A DNA stretch of 64,000 nucleotides, taken from the NCBI RefSeq assembly GCF_000682735.1, contig NZ_AWFD01000002.1, positions 1 through 64,000 of the forward strand, written 5' to 3'. Shown piece by piece: positions 17,912 to 26,238 of the stretch. The stretch is from Hyphomonas sp. CY54-11-8. GTDB lineage: Bacteria > Pseudomonadota > Alphaproteobacteria > Caulobacterales > Hyphomonadaceae. The notes under the pieces are model-generated. The model searched no databases, was not told the origin of the DNA, and saw nothing but the letters and a program-made list of their open reading frames with translations. How positions within the stretch are numbered: the stretch's first letter is position 1; each line of letters begins with the position of its first letter. The position numbers were made by a program, and so were the translations under genes.

Positions 17912-19411
17912 ATGCCTCTTGACGACACAGCTTCCCCCAAAGACACCATCGCGCCGCCGCACAATCTGTCGGCCGAAGCCGCTGTGCTGGGCGCGATCCT
18001 GTTCGACAACAACTCCTATCAGCGCGTCGCGGATATCCTGCGTGCGTCGGACTTTTACGCTCCGGCCCACCAGGAACTCTATGAGGTCGCATCCGTGATG
18101 ATTCAGCAGGGTCGCATCGCCGACGGCGTGACCCTGCGAGAGCATTTCGAAAAGGCCGAGAAGCTCTCCGAAATCGGTGGCGCCCGCTACCTTGAACAAT
18201 TGCTCGACTCTGCGGCCTTCGGCGCCGAGGTGAGCGACTACGCACACATGATCCGCGACCTCGCCATGCGCCGTTCTCTGGTCGGGATCGGCAGCGACCT
18301 GCAGGGTCGCGCCCTCCACCCCTCCCCGGATGAAAGCGGCGAGCGGCAGATCGAACTCGCTGAACGCCAGCTGTTCGATCTTGCCGAACGCGGCGCGTCC
18401 GGGCGTGGCTTTACCAGCTTCGCCGAGGCGCTGACGGAATCGCTGAAAACTGCCGAGGCGGCCTACAAGCGCGAAGGCAAGATTGCCGGCATCCCGACCG
18501 GCCTGCGCGACCTCGATGAAAAGCTCGGCGGCATGCACCGGTCCGACCTCATTATCCTCGCTGGGCGCCCATCTATGGGTAAGACCTCGCTCGCAACCAA
18601 CATCGCCTACAACGCAGCCTCAGCCTATCGCGCCGAGATGCAGGAGGACGGCTCCAAGAAAACAGTAGACGGAGCGATCGTTGGCTTCTTCTCACTGGAG
18701 ATGTCGAACGAACAGCTCGCCACGCGTATCATCGCGGAACGCACTGGCATCACCACGCACCGCATTCGCCAGGGCGATCTCGACAAGGGCGATTTCGAAC
18801 GCCTGCGCGAAGCCACGGAAGAGCTTCAAAACCTTCCGCTCTACATCGATGATACCGGCGGCATCTCGATCAGCCAGCTGGCTGCCCGTGCCCGCCGCCT
18901 GCAGCGGTCTGTCGGCCTCGACATGATCGTGATCGACTACCTGCAGCTGATCACGGTCAGCACATCCGGCGCCAATTCCAGCCGCGTGCAGGAGATCACC
19001 CAGATCACCACCTCTCTGAAGGCGCTGGCAAAGGACCTGAACGTCCCCATCATCGCACTGTCCCAGCTATCCCGTGCCGTGGAGCAGCGTGACGACAAGC
19101 GCCCGCAGCTCTCCGACCTTCGCGAATCCGGCTCCATCGAGCAGGATGCCGACGTCGTCATGTTCGTCTATCGCGAAGAATACTACCTCGCCCGGACCGA
19201 ACCCGGCGCCGATCCGAGCGATCCGGCTTCAAACGAAAAATGGGCCAAGTGGCGCCAGCGCATGGATGAAGTCTACGGCAAGGCCGAATGTATCATCGGC
19301 AAGCAGCGTCACGGTCCAATCGGCCGTGTCGAACTCGCCTTCGATTCCAACATCACGCGCTTCGGCGACCTGACCAAGGATCAGCAGGGTTACGGCGCCG
19401 ACTTCGAGTAA
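17912..19411 (+). CDS. dnaB: Replicative DNA helicase
   Basis: 499 residues. The N-terminal DnaB domain starts around PPHNLSAEAAVLGAILFD, and the RecA-like helicase domain carries Walker A GRPSMGKTSLA near residue 218 and Walker B LDMIVIDYLQL near 340. IALSQLSRAVEQRDDKRP and DLRESGSIEQDADVVMFVYR are conserved DnaB motifs, and no intein interrupts them. DnaB unwinds DNA at the fork. dnaB downstream of rplI is a common arrangement, but a terminator and a DnaA box separate them here. Confidence 0.98.
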   Translation: MPLDDTASPKDTIAPPHNLSAEAAVLGAILFDNNSYQRVADILRASDFYAPAHQELYEVASVMIQQGRIADGVTLREHFEKAEKLSEIGGARYLEQLLDSAAFGAEVSDYAHMIRDLAMRRSLVGIGSDLQGRALHPSPDESGERQIELAERQLFDLAERGASGRGFTSFAEALTESLKTAEAAYKREGKIAGIPTGLRDLDEKLGGMHRSDLIILAGRPSMGKTSLATNIAYNAASAYRAEMQEDGSKKTVDGAIVGFFSLEMSNEQLATRIIAERTGITTHRIRQGDLDKGDFERLREATEELQNLPLYIDDTGGISISQLAARARRLQRSVGLDMIVIDYLQLITVSTSGANSSRVQEITQITTSLKALAKDLNVPIIALSQLSRAVEQRDDKRPQLSDLRESGSIEQDADVVMFVYREEYYLARTEPGADPSDPASNEKWAKWRQRMDEVYGKAECIIGKQRHGPIGRVELAFDSNITRFGDLTKDQQGYGADFE

Positions 19412-19414
19412 AAC

Positions 19415-19909
19415 TCAGGTCAGCGCAGCGTGCAGCAGGTCCAGCGCCTCGATGGCGAAGCGGCGCATATTGTCTTCCCGATCGTTAAGGCCCGTTTCCA
19501 GGGTGCGGGAAACCTCGAAACCGTCGGGCCCGCAGACCGCGACGCAGGTGTGTCCCGCCGCATCGCCATAGCCATTGCCAGTTGGGCCGGAAGCCCCTGT
19601 CTCGCAAAGCCCCCAATCTGCCCGCAGCTTCCTGCGGATCGTCCGCGAGAGCAGCCGAGCATAGGGCTCCGTCGAGGAGCGCATGTCGCCCAGGTCTTCC
19701 TTTGTGAGGCCCAACAGGCCGCGAAACGCCTGAGGCGTATAAATCACCCCGCCGCCCCGGTAGAAGGCTGACGCCCCCGGCTGAGCCAGCAAGGCTGCCG
19801 AGATCAGTCCTCCCGCCGAGGATTCCGAAATCGCGACGGTTTCGCCGCGCTGTCTGAGGTGCTCACCGATGTCGGCAGCGATGGAGAGAAGGTTTTGCAT
19901 GCCTTCCAT
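19415..19909 (-). CDS. CinA C-terminal family nicotinamide-nucleotide amidase (PncC-like)
   Basis: A 164-residue stand-alone CinA C-terminal domain. VAISESSAGGLISAALL carries the catalytic Ser region, and CETGASGPTGNGYGDAAGHT is the conserved glycine-rich motif. Members deamidate nicotinamide mononucleotide to nicotinic acid mononucleotide in NAD recycling. It ends three bases after dnaB on the opposite strand. An internal ATG at 19900 is an equally possible start. Confidence 0.88.
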   Translation of the reverse strand: MEGMQNLLSIAADIGEHLRQRGETVAISESSAGGLISAALLAQPGASAFYRGGGVIYTPQAFRGLLGLTKEDLGDMRSSTEPYARLLSRTIRRKLRADWGLCETGASGPTGNGYGDAAGHTCVAVCGPDGFEVSRTLETGLNDREDNMRRFAIEALDLLHAALT

Positions 19910-20012
19910 GAACCAATGGCGGGCCGGGCTGGCAAGTCTCTACGTTACGACAGGTGTTGGATTTACCCGCCTTTACCGTCACACTCGCGAGAAACCGCAG
20001 GAGGAAACCGAA

Positions 20013-20783
20013 GTGGATCTGCATCTTAAAGGAAAGAACGCCGTCATTCTTGGTGGCACACGCGGCATTGGCCGCGCCATCGCCGACACGCTCGCAGGCG
20101 AAGGCGCGAATGTCGCTGTCTGCGCCCGGAACGAAAAACAGGTCGCCGAGACCGTCGAGGCGCTTCAGGCCAAAGGCGTGAAAGCAACCGGCGCTTCGGT
20201 GGACATCACGGATGAAGACGCCCTCAAATCATGGATCCGGAAAGCCGGCGTCGAACTCGGCGGCATCGACATCCTGGTCTCCAATGCGGGTGCCATGGCG
20301 CAGGGCAATACGCCGGAAGCCTGGACGCAGAACTTCCAGCTCGACGTGCTGGGCGCCGTCAACGCGTTCAACGCAGCCGAGCCCTTCCTGGACAAGGCCG
20401 CCAAATCGCATGGCGATGCTGCCTTCGTCATTATCGCTTCTGTCTCTGCCGCGCAGGCAGACCGGGCAGACTCCTACGGCCCTATCAAGGCATCACTCAT
20501 TCACTTCGCCAAAGGCCTCGCCCGCGAGAACGCTGCCAATCGCCTTCGCGTGAACGTCGTCTCGCCGGGCATGGTCTATTTCGAGGGCGGTATCTGGCAC
20601 ATGATCGAGACGAACCAGCCGGAATTCTTCAAACAGGCCAATTCCCGCAACCCGACCGGTCGCTGCGCCACGCCGCAGGAGATCGCGAATGCGGCCGTAT
20701 TCCTGGCCAGCCCCGCCTCTTCCTACACAACGGGTGTGAACCTCGTCGTGGATGGCGCGGTCTCAAATCGCGTGAATTTCTGA
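20013..20783 (+). CDS. SDR family oxidoreductase
   Basis: 256 residues from GTG 20013, chosen because GGAGG lies eight bases upstream and the conserved SDR start DLHLKGKNAVILGGTRGIG follows at once. It carries the cofactor motif GGTRGIGRAIA, NAGAMAQG, and the catalytic Ser, Tyr and Lys in IIASVSAAQADRADSYGPIK. The Tyr motif reads YGPIK (YxxxK), as needed. The C-terminal SSYTTGVNLVVDGAVSNRVNF is typical of classical SDRs. Substrate unknown. Confidence 0.9.
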   Translation: MDLHLKGKNAVILGGTRGIGRAIADTLAGEGANVAVCARNEKQVAETVEALQAKGVKATGASVDITDEDALKSWIRKAGVELGGIDILVSNAGAMAQGNTPEAWTQNFQLDVLGAVNAFNAAEPFLDKAAKSHGDAAFVIIASVSAAQADRADSYGPIKASLIHFAKGLARENAANRLRVNVVSPGMVYFEGGIWHMIETNQPEFFKQANSRNPTGRCATPQEIANAAVFLASPASSYTTGVNLVVDGAVSNRVNF

Positions 20784-20802
20784 GCGTGCCGGCAGGCGGG
20801 CC

Positions 20803-21774
20803 TTACAGCCCGCCCAGCCACTCGATCAGGTGACGGTTCACTTCTTCCGGGCGCTCTTGCTGGGTCCAGTGGCCGCAGCCTTCCAGCAAGTGGCATCCGC
20901 GAAGGTCCGCCAGGTTCGGCTTCATCGCCGCGACGACATCTCCTCGGAACATCTTCAGCACGAGGTCCTTCGTGCCGCCGATGAACAGCGACGGCTGCTG
21001 GATCACCGGATTGGCCGGATGGTTCTTCAGGAATGCATAATCGCGCGCATGATTGCGATATCGGTTCAGCGGCCCGCGGAAACCGGACTTGCGAAACTGG
21101 CTGTCATAATAAGCGACATCCTCCTCGCTCAGCCAAGGAAGCGGCATCGGCGGCTCCGGCAGTCGGAGCAGCAGCGTGTCGCCATGCTTCTTGTCGGTTG
21201 GCCATGTGCCATCCGGTGCATCGCCGGAAATCGCATAGTAGAACCGGCGGATGGTTGCCGCAGGATCAGATTCCAGTTCCGCTTCCGGCGGGCCGACATC
21301 CTGGAAATAGACCTGGTAGAAGAACAGGCCCCGCTCAGTGAACACCTTGTGCACCATGTCCAGGAACATGACGTCGCCCATCGGCGTGTAAGGCACGGAT
21401 AGCCCGGCAACCGCCCGGAACCTGTCTGCATGCAGACGGGCTGTGTTCCACGCAATCGGCGCGCCCCAGTCGTGCCCGACGACGACAGCCTTCTCTCCCG
21501 GTGACAAAGCCTCTGCCAGTCCGGCGATATCGCCGGTCAGGCTTTCAAGGTCATACGCCTCGATCGGCTCGGGACGTTCGGATTCGCCGTAACCACGCAC
21601 ATCCGGCGCAGCGACCCGGTAGCCGGCCTCGCTGAGCGCCTTGATCTGGTGGCGCCAGGAATACCAGCTCTCCGGGAATCCGTGGACGAGCACGACAAGC
21701 GGCCCGTCCCCGGCGGTCGCCACGCGAAGCGTGACGCCATTCGTCTTTACAAACTCGAAGTGCTGCTCACTCAC
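20803..21774 (-). CDS. Alpha/beta hydrolase, epoxide hydrolase-like
   Basis: 323 residues resembling soluble epoxide hydrolases. HGFPE at 31-35 forms the oxyanion hole, Asp102 in VVGHDWGAP is the nucleophile, and His302 in GCGHWTQQERPEEVN is the base. The cap region is rich in Tyr (FYQVYFQD, RRFYYAI), consistent with epoxide-activating tyrosines. The GTG start overlaps the upstream crotonase stop (GTGA), so the two genes are one transcript. Haloalkane dehalogenases share the fold, but the HGFPE motif and C-terminus favour epoxide hydrolase. Confidence 0.88.
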   Translation of the reverse strand: MSEQHFEFVKTNGVTLRVATAGDGPLVVLVHGFPESWYSWRHQIKALSEAGYRVAAPDVRGYGESERPEPIEAYDLESLTGDIAGLAEALSPGEKAVVVGHDWGAPIAWNTARLHADRFRAVAGLSVPYTPMGDVMFLDMVHKVFTERGLFFYQVYFQDVGPPEAELESDPAATIRRFYYAISGDAPDGTWPTDKKHGDTLLLRLPEPPMPLPWLSEEDVAYYDSQFRKSGFRGPLNRYRNHARDYAFLKNHPANPVIQQPSLFIGGTKDLVLKMFRGDVVAAMKPNLADLRGCHLLEGCGHWTQQERPEEVNRHLIEWLGGL

Positions 21775-22691
21775 GAGCCGTCACCGCCAATCCATTTGAA
21801 TTCCGGCTCGTCCCACCACGGGAAGAAGCTCGGCATGCCGTCGGACACTTTCACCGGATAGGTCGGCTTGCGCTTCTCAAGGAAGCTCATCACGCCTTCA
21901 CGGGCGTCTTCCGTCTTGCCGCGCGAGTAGATCGAAGCGGAATCGACAATGTGGGCTTCCATCGGATGGCTGGCACCCAGCATGCGCCACATCATGTGAC
22001 GGGTCAGCGTGGTGGACACCGCCGCGGTATTGTCTGCGATCTCGCGGGCGAGTTCCTTGGCCTTATCGAGAAGTTCCGCCTGCGGATAGACGGCTTTAAC
22101 GAAGCCAGCGTCCAGCGCCTCCTGTGCCGGGAAGATCCGGCCGGTAAAGCACCAGTCCAGCGCCTGCTGAATACCCACGAGGCGCGGCAGGAACCAGGAA
22201 GACGCCGCTTCCGGGTTGATGCCCCGACGATTGAACACAAAGCCGAAGCGCGCATTGTCAGATGCGAGGCGGATATCCATCGGCAGCTGCATGGTCACGC
22301 CGATACCGACTGCAGCGCCGTTGATGGCGCCGATGACCGGCTTCAGGCTATTGAAGATGCGCAGCGTCACGCGGCCACCACCGTCACGGCGGATGTCTTC
22401 CTCGGACGACCGGCCAGCCTCGCCGTCACCGGCACGCTTGTCGTAATCGAACGTCTTGGCGCCGGAGGACAGGTCGGCCCCGGCGCAGAAGGCGCGGTCG
22501 CCATGGCCCGTCACGATGACGACGCGGATGTCGTCGTCGGCGTCGGTGATGTCGAAGGCTTCAATCATCTCCTGCATCATCTTGCCCGTGAAGGCGTTCA
22601 TCTTGTCCGGCCGGTGGAGGGTCAGGATGGCGATGCCATCTTCCTTCTCCAGCTTGATTTCCGTGAATTCCTTTAGCGCCGTTGCTGCCAT
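21771..22691 (-). CDS. Crotonase-family protein, isomerase-like active site
   Basis: 306 residues with AFCAGADLSSG in the oxyanion region. The hydratase Glu of the GGG-x-E motif is replaced (AAVGIGVTMQLPMD), and the second Glu position is FGFVFNRRG. Instead Glu occurs in GINPEAASSW, the place used by delta3-delta2-enoyl-CoA isomerases. An extra acidic insert (about residues 75-105) and a long C-terminal tail ending in WWDEPEFKWIGG distinguish it from the crotonase at 5982. It is translationally coupled to the epoxide hydrolase. Isomerase activity is inferred. Confidence 0.85.
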   Translation of the reverse strand: MAATALKEFTEIKLEKEDGIAILTLHRPDKMNAFTGKMMQEMIEAFDITDADDDIRVVIVTGHGDRAFCAGADLSSGAKTFDYDKRAGDGEAGRSSEEDIRRDGGGRVTLRIFNSLKPVIGAINGAAVGIGVTMQLPMDIRLASDNARFGFVFNRRGINPEAASSWFLPRLVGIQQALDWCFTGRIFPAQEALDAGFVKAVYPQAELLDKAKELAREIADNTAAVSTTLTRHMMWRMLGASHPMEAHIVDSASIYSRGKTEDAREGVMSFLEKRKPTYPVKVSDGMPSFFPWWDEPEFKWIGGDGS

Positions 22692-22828
22692 TGGCTTGTC
22701 TCCCTATTGCTTCGACGGCCAGTGAGGCGGGGTTCCGCAAGGTTCGTCAAGCGCCGAGAAAGGACAATCGTCTCCCTCGCCTCGACGTATGCCCGGCGAT
22801 TGAGATCGATACCCGCCGCTACGCGCGC

Positions 22829-22857
22829 TTGACGCACGGGGTCAACGGGCCGGATAG
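22829..22857 (+). promoter_or_regulatory. Candidate sigma70 promoter for the amidohydrolase gene
   Basis: TTGACG at 22829-22834 is separated by 17 bases from GGATAG at 22852-22857, a good -35 and a weak -10. The -35 box is one arm of an inverted repeat TTGAC/GTCAA with a seven-base spacer, which could be an operator. It lies 41 bp before the amidohydrolase ATG. No experimental support. Confidence 0.35.
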
Positions 22858-22897
22858 TTCATCAAAACACCGAGAGCCAGTACAGGACTGCCCTATA

Positions 22898-24205
22898 ATG
22901 CGACTCCTACCCACCTTCACCGCGATTATATTTGCTTCGGCCCTCACAGCACCCGCCATTGCCGAAACCACCTACCTGACGGCGGACCGTTTTGTAGATC
23001 CGGCAGCGGGAAAAACGATCCGGAATGCCGCCTTCATTATCACTGACGGCAAAGTGACGGCGAGAGGCACCAAATCCTCCCTTCGGGCACCTGAAGGGGC
23101 GGACGTCATCGAATTCGGTAGCGGCTCCACCCTCATGCCGGGCTTCATCGACATGCACGTTCACCTGACAGGCGATGCGGAAGACCCGCCCTATTACTCG
23201 CTCAGCTTCTCCGACGAACGCATGGCCATCACCGGCGTGAAGAATGCGAAGCTCACGCTGCTCGCGGGTTTCACAACGGTGCGCAATGTCGGCGCGGAAA
23301 GCTATGGTGACGTGGCCCTGCGTGATGCGATCAATGAAGGCGACGTGCCCGGCCCGCGCATGTTTGTCTCCGGCCCGCCGGTTGGCATCGTCGGGGGGCA
23401 CTGCTCGGACAACAACCTTCTGCCGTCCGAATACGCCCTGTCGGGAGAGGGGGTCGCGACCGGCCCATGGGAATTTCGTGCGCAGGTTCGGGAAAACATC
23501 AAATACGGCGTCGACCTCATCAAGACCTGCTCCACCGGCGGCGTTTTCTCCAAAGGGACAGCCCTGGGCGCCGCGCAAGGCACGCTGGAAGAGCTCACCG
23601 CCGCCGCAGAAGAGGCCCATGCACGCGGCCTGAAAATTGCCAGCCATGCGCATGGCACGGTCGGCATCAAAAATGCCATCCTCGCGGGCATCGACACGAT
23701 CGAGCACGCCTCCATCCTCGACGACGAAACGATCCAGCTCGCCAAGGACCGCGGCGTCTGGCTGTCCATGGACATCTACAATACCGAATACACACTTTCC
23801 GAAGGCGAGAAGAACGGCATCCTCCAGGAGTCACTCGACAAGGAACGCGCCATCTCTAAAATCCAGCGCGACAGCTTCACCCGTGCCGTGAAGGCTGGCG
23901 TGAAAATGGTGTTCGGGTCGGATTCCGGTGTCTATCCGCACGGCCTCAACGGCAACCAGTTCTTGCGCATGGTCCAGTTCGGCATGACGCCGATGCAGGC
24001 CCTGCAGGCCGCCACCGTCAATGCTGCGGACGCGCTTGGCAAGACGGGGATTGTCGGATGTGTGGAAGCCGGCTGCTCAGGTGATTTCGTCGCCGTGACG
24101 GGCAACCCCCTTCAGGACATGTCGCTGTTGGCGGACGTCGACTTCGTCATGAAGGAAGGCGTCGTCTACAAGTCAGATGGCAAACCGCAGGCGTCCGCTT
24201 TCTGA
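22898..24205 (+). CDS. Secreted metal-dependent amidohydrolase (Xaa-Pro dipeptidase-like)
   Basis: 435 residues from ATG 22898; the upstream in-frame extension lacks similarity. A signal peptide (about residues 1-22, ending ALTAPAIAE) directs export. The amidohydrolase metal site is complete: H87/H89 in DMHVHL, the carboxylated Lys in IKTCSTGG near 209, His in SHAHG near 249 and IEHAS near 269, and Asp in FGSDSG near 341. It resembles Caulobacter Cc2672-type dipeptidases in the imidazolonepropionase-like group. The substrate could be a peptide or another amide. It starts a plus-strand series of genes. Confidence 0.88.
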   Translation: MRLLPTFTAIIFASALTAPAIAETTYLTADRFVDPAAGKTIRNAAFIITDGKVTARGTKSSLRAPEGADVIEFGSGSTLMPGFIDMHVHLTGDAEDPPYYSLSFSDERMAITGVKNAKLTLLAGFTTVRNVGAESYGDVALRDAINEGDVPGPRMFVSGPPVGIVGGHCSDNNLLPSEYALSGEGVATGPWEFRAQVRENIKYGVDLIKTCSTGGVFSKGTALGAAQGTLEELTAAAEEAHARGLKIASHAHGTVGIKNAILAGIDTIEHASILDDETIQLAKDRGVWLSMDIYNTEYTLSEGEKNGILQESLDKERAISKIQRDSFTRAVKAGVKMVFGSDSGVYPHGLNGNQFLRMVQFGMTPMQALQAATVNAADALGKTGIVGCVEAGCSGDFVAVTGNPLQDMSLLADVDFVMKEGVVYKSDGKPQASAF

Positions 24206-24216
24206 GGCGACCACAC

Positions 24217-25146
24217 ATGGAGTTTCACGATTTCCCACCCGTCACGACCTATGCGGCACCTTTCTTCGTGCTGTCCGTCGTGCTGGAATGGTGGGGCGTA
24301 AAGACCGGGCGCTTCCACGGCCGGTATGAGACGAAGGACGCGTTCACCTCGCTTGCGATGGGCATCGGCAATGTCGTCGTGAATACGCTGACGGCGACAA
24401 TCTTTTTCTGGCTGCTGATTGTCGCCTGGCCGTACCGGGTACTCACCCTGCCCTATACGTGGTGGAGTTTTGTCGCCTGCTTCGTGCTCTATGACTTCAT
24501 CTATTACTGGAAGCACCGGTTCGCCCACCGCGCGCGCTGGTGGTGGATGGAACATGTCACCCACCATTCCTCTGAGCACTACAATTTAACCACCGCGCTG
24601 CGCCAGCCATGGTTCGGACCGTTCACCGGGCTCTATATCCTCGGCCTTCCGATGGTGATCCTTGGCTTCCACCCCTATCTCATCGGCTTCGCAGCGGGCT
24701 GGAACCTGCTCTACCAGTTCTGGATCCATACCGAGGCCATCAACAGGATGCCAAAATGGTTCGAGGCGGTGATGAACACGCCGTCGCACCACCGGGTGCA
24801 CCACGCCACGAACCCGCGCTATCTCGATACCAATTATGCAGGGGTCTTCATCATCTGGGACAAGATGTTCGGGACCTTTGTGCCGGAACTCGATGAAGAC
24901 AAACCGGTCTATGGCATCGTGAAACCGGTCGGCTCCTACAATCCCTTCACCGTTGCCTTCCACGAATTCTTCGCCCTGATGCGGGACTGCGCCAGTGACG
25001 GCCTGCGCCCGGACAAATGGTTCGGCCGGTTAATCAATGCGCCGGGCTGGAACCCGGATGGCCACCACAACCGCTCCGTCGAGCTGAAACGCGACTTTGT
25101 CGCCGAACACCCCGATCAGGCCGGCAAGCCGGGACTGCCCAGATGA
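24217..25146 (+). CDS. Sterol desaturase/fatty acid hydroxylase superfamily protein
   Basis: 309-residue integral membrane di-iron enzyme. It has the three histidine boxes of the superfamily: KHRFAH (H100, H104), HVTHH (H113, H116, H117) and HRVHH near residue 193. Hydrophobic segments span about 12-30, 45-75, 84-98 and 130-165. Members hydroxylate or desaturate sterols, fatty acids or carotenoids at the membrane. It starts 11 bp after the amidohydrolase and overlaps the next start by ATGA. The substrate cannot be inferred from sequence; a lipid role suits the neighbouring acyl-CoA genes. Confidence 0.9.
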   Translation: MEFHDFPPVTTYAAPFFVLSVVLEWWGVKTGRFHGRYETKDAFTSLAMGIGNVVVNTLTATIFFWLLIVAWPYRVLTLPYTWWSFVACFVLYDFIYYWKHRFAHRARWWWMEHVTHHSSEHYNLTTALRQPWFGPFTGLYILGLPMVILGFHPYLIGFAAGWNLLYQFWIHTEAINRMPKWFEAVMNTPSHHRVHHATNPRYLDTNYAGVFIIWDKMFGTFVPELDEDKPVYGIVKPVGSYNPFTVAFHEFFALMRDCASDGLRPDKWFGRLINAPGWNPDGHHNRSVELKRDFVAEHPDQAGKPGLPR

Positions 25147-25544
25147 ACGATACCGAAGCGCTGATCCATCGCTACTATGAAGCCTTCAACGCCAAGGACT
25201 GGGAAGGCATGCTCGCCTGCCTGGCCGACGATGTCCGCCATGACGTGAATGAAGGCGGCGCCCGCGGCGGGCGGGACAAGTTCCGCGCCTTCCTCGCCCA
25301 TATGGACACCTGCTACGATGAGACGCTGACCGACATGGCAATCATGGTGTCCCGGAACGAACGGCGCGCGGCGGCAGAGTTCATCGTCAACGGAACCTAC
25401 AAGACGACGGACGGCGACCTGCCGGCCGCACGCGGCCAGACCTACCGCCTGCCCGCCGGGGCTTTCTTTGAAGTGGAGGATGGCTTCATCCGCCGCGTCA
25501 CGACCTACTACAATCTCAGCGAATGGGTCCGACAGGTCTCGTGA
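25143..25544 (+). CDS. SnoaL-like/NTF2-fold protein
   Basis: 133 residues from ATG 25143, which overlaps the previous stop. The N-terminus NDTEALIHRYYEAFNAKDWEGML and the alternating strands to RRVTTYYNLSEWVRQ give the cone-like NTF2/ketosteroid isomerase fold. The family includes isomerases, polyketide cyclases and non-enzymes. Asp/His residues in the pocket (DDVRHDV) could be catalytic. Translational coupling to the sterol desaturase-like gene suggests a shared lipid or isoprenoid substrate, which is inference. Confidence 0.82.
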   Translation: MNDTEALIHRYYEAFNAKDWEGMLACLADDVRHDVNEGGARGGRDKFRAFLAHMDTCYDETLTDMAIMVSRNERRAAAEFIVNGTYKTTDGDLPAARGQTYRLPAGAFFEVEDGFIRRVTTYYNLSEWVRQVS

Positions 25545-26125
25545 AGATCCGCCCGCTTTCCGGCGCGGATCTGGATGCGGCGCTGCCAGCGCTCGCCCGC
25601 CTGCGGATCGAGGTTTTTCGCGCGTATCCATACCTCTATGAAGGCTCGCTCGCCTATGAGGAGAGCTATCTGCAGAAACTCGCACGTGCCAGGGATGCCT
25701 TCATCGTCGCGGCAGAAACCGGCGATGGCGAAATCGTCGGCTGCGCCACCGGGTCCGGCATAGACGACCAGCATGCTGAGTTCTCCCAGCCTTTGCTGGT
25801 CGCGGGCTACGACCTGCCGACGACCTTCTATTTCGGGGAATCGGTCCTGCTGCCAGCATATCGTGGCAAGGGCACCGGCCACGCCTTCTTCGACGCCCGC
25901 GAAGCGCACGCCATCGCCCATGGCTACAAGCGCGCCTGCTTCTGCGCCGTGGAGCGGCCGGACGATCATCCGAAGCGCCCTGCCGGCTACACACCGCTTG
26001 ATGCCTTCTGGCAGGCCCGTGAGTACCGGAGACTGCCCGGCGTGACCGCCCATTTCACCTGGCCCGAGACGGCCGGTGGATCGGAGATCAATCACCCGAT
26101 GGCCTACTGGCTGCGGCAGTTCTAA
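25523..26125 (+). CDS. GNAT family N-acetyltransferase
   Basis: 200 residues from ATG 25523; a GTG at 25541 that overlaps the previous stop as GTGA is an equally likely start (194 residues, VKIRPLSGADL). The acetyl-CoA pyrophosphate loop is LPAYRGKGTGHAFFD, corresponding to motif A (R/Q-x-x-G-x-G/A). The acceptor is unknown. It is last in the tight run from the amidohydrolase and overlaps the SnoaL-like gene. Confidence 0.82.
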   Translation: MGPTGLVKIRPLSGADLDAALPALARLRIEVFRAYPYLYEGSLAYEESYLQKLARARDAFIVAAETGDGEIVGCATGSGIDDQHAEFSQPLLVAGYDLPTTFYFGESVLLPAYRGKGTGHAFFDAREAHAIAHGYKRACFCAVERPDDHPKRPAGYTPLDAFWQAREYRRLPGVTAHFTWPETAGGSEINHPMAYWLRQF

Positions 26126-26238
26126 CGCTTTCCGCAACGTCTCCGGTGGACGCCATCGCCAGTGTGAGTATGGTCACTTCTGACTATTTCGAAGGGGCCG
26201 GGCACAGGCGCCCCCGAAATTCGTGAGGAGACCCTGGA

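Noticed and set aside
17912..19411. Intein inside dnaB
   Set aside because: The helicase motifs are contiguous and the protein is normal length; no splicing blocks are present.
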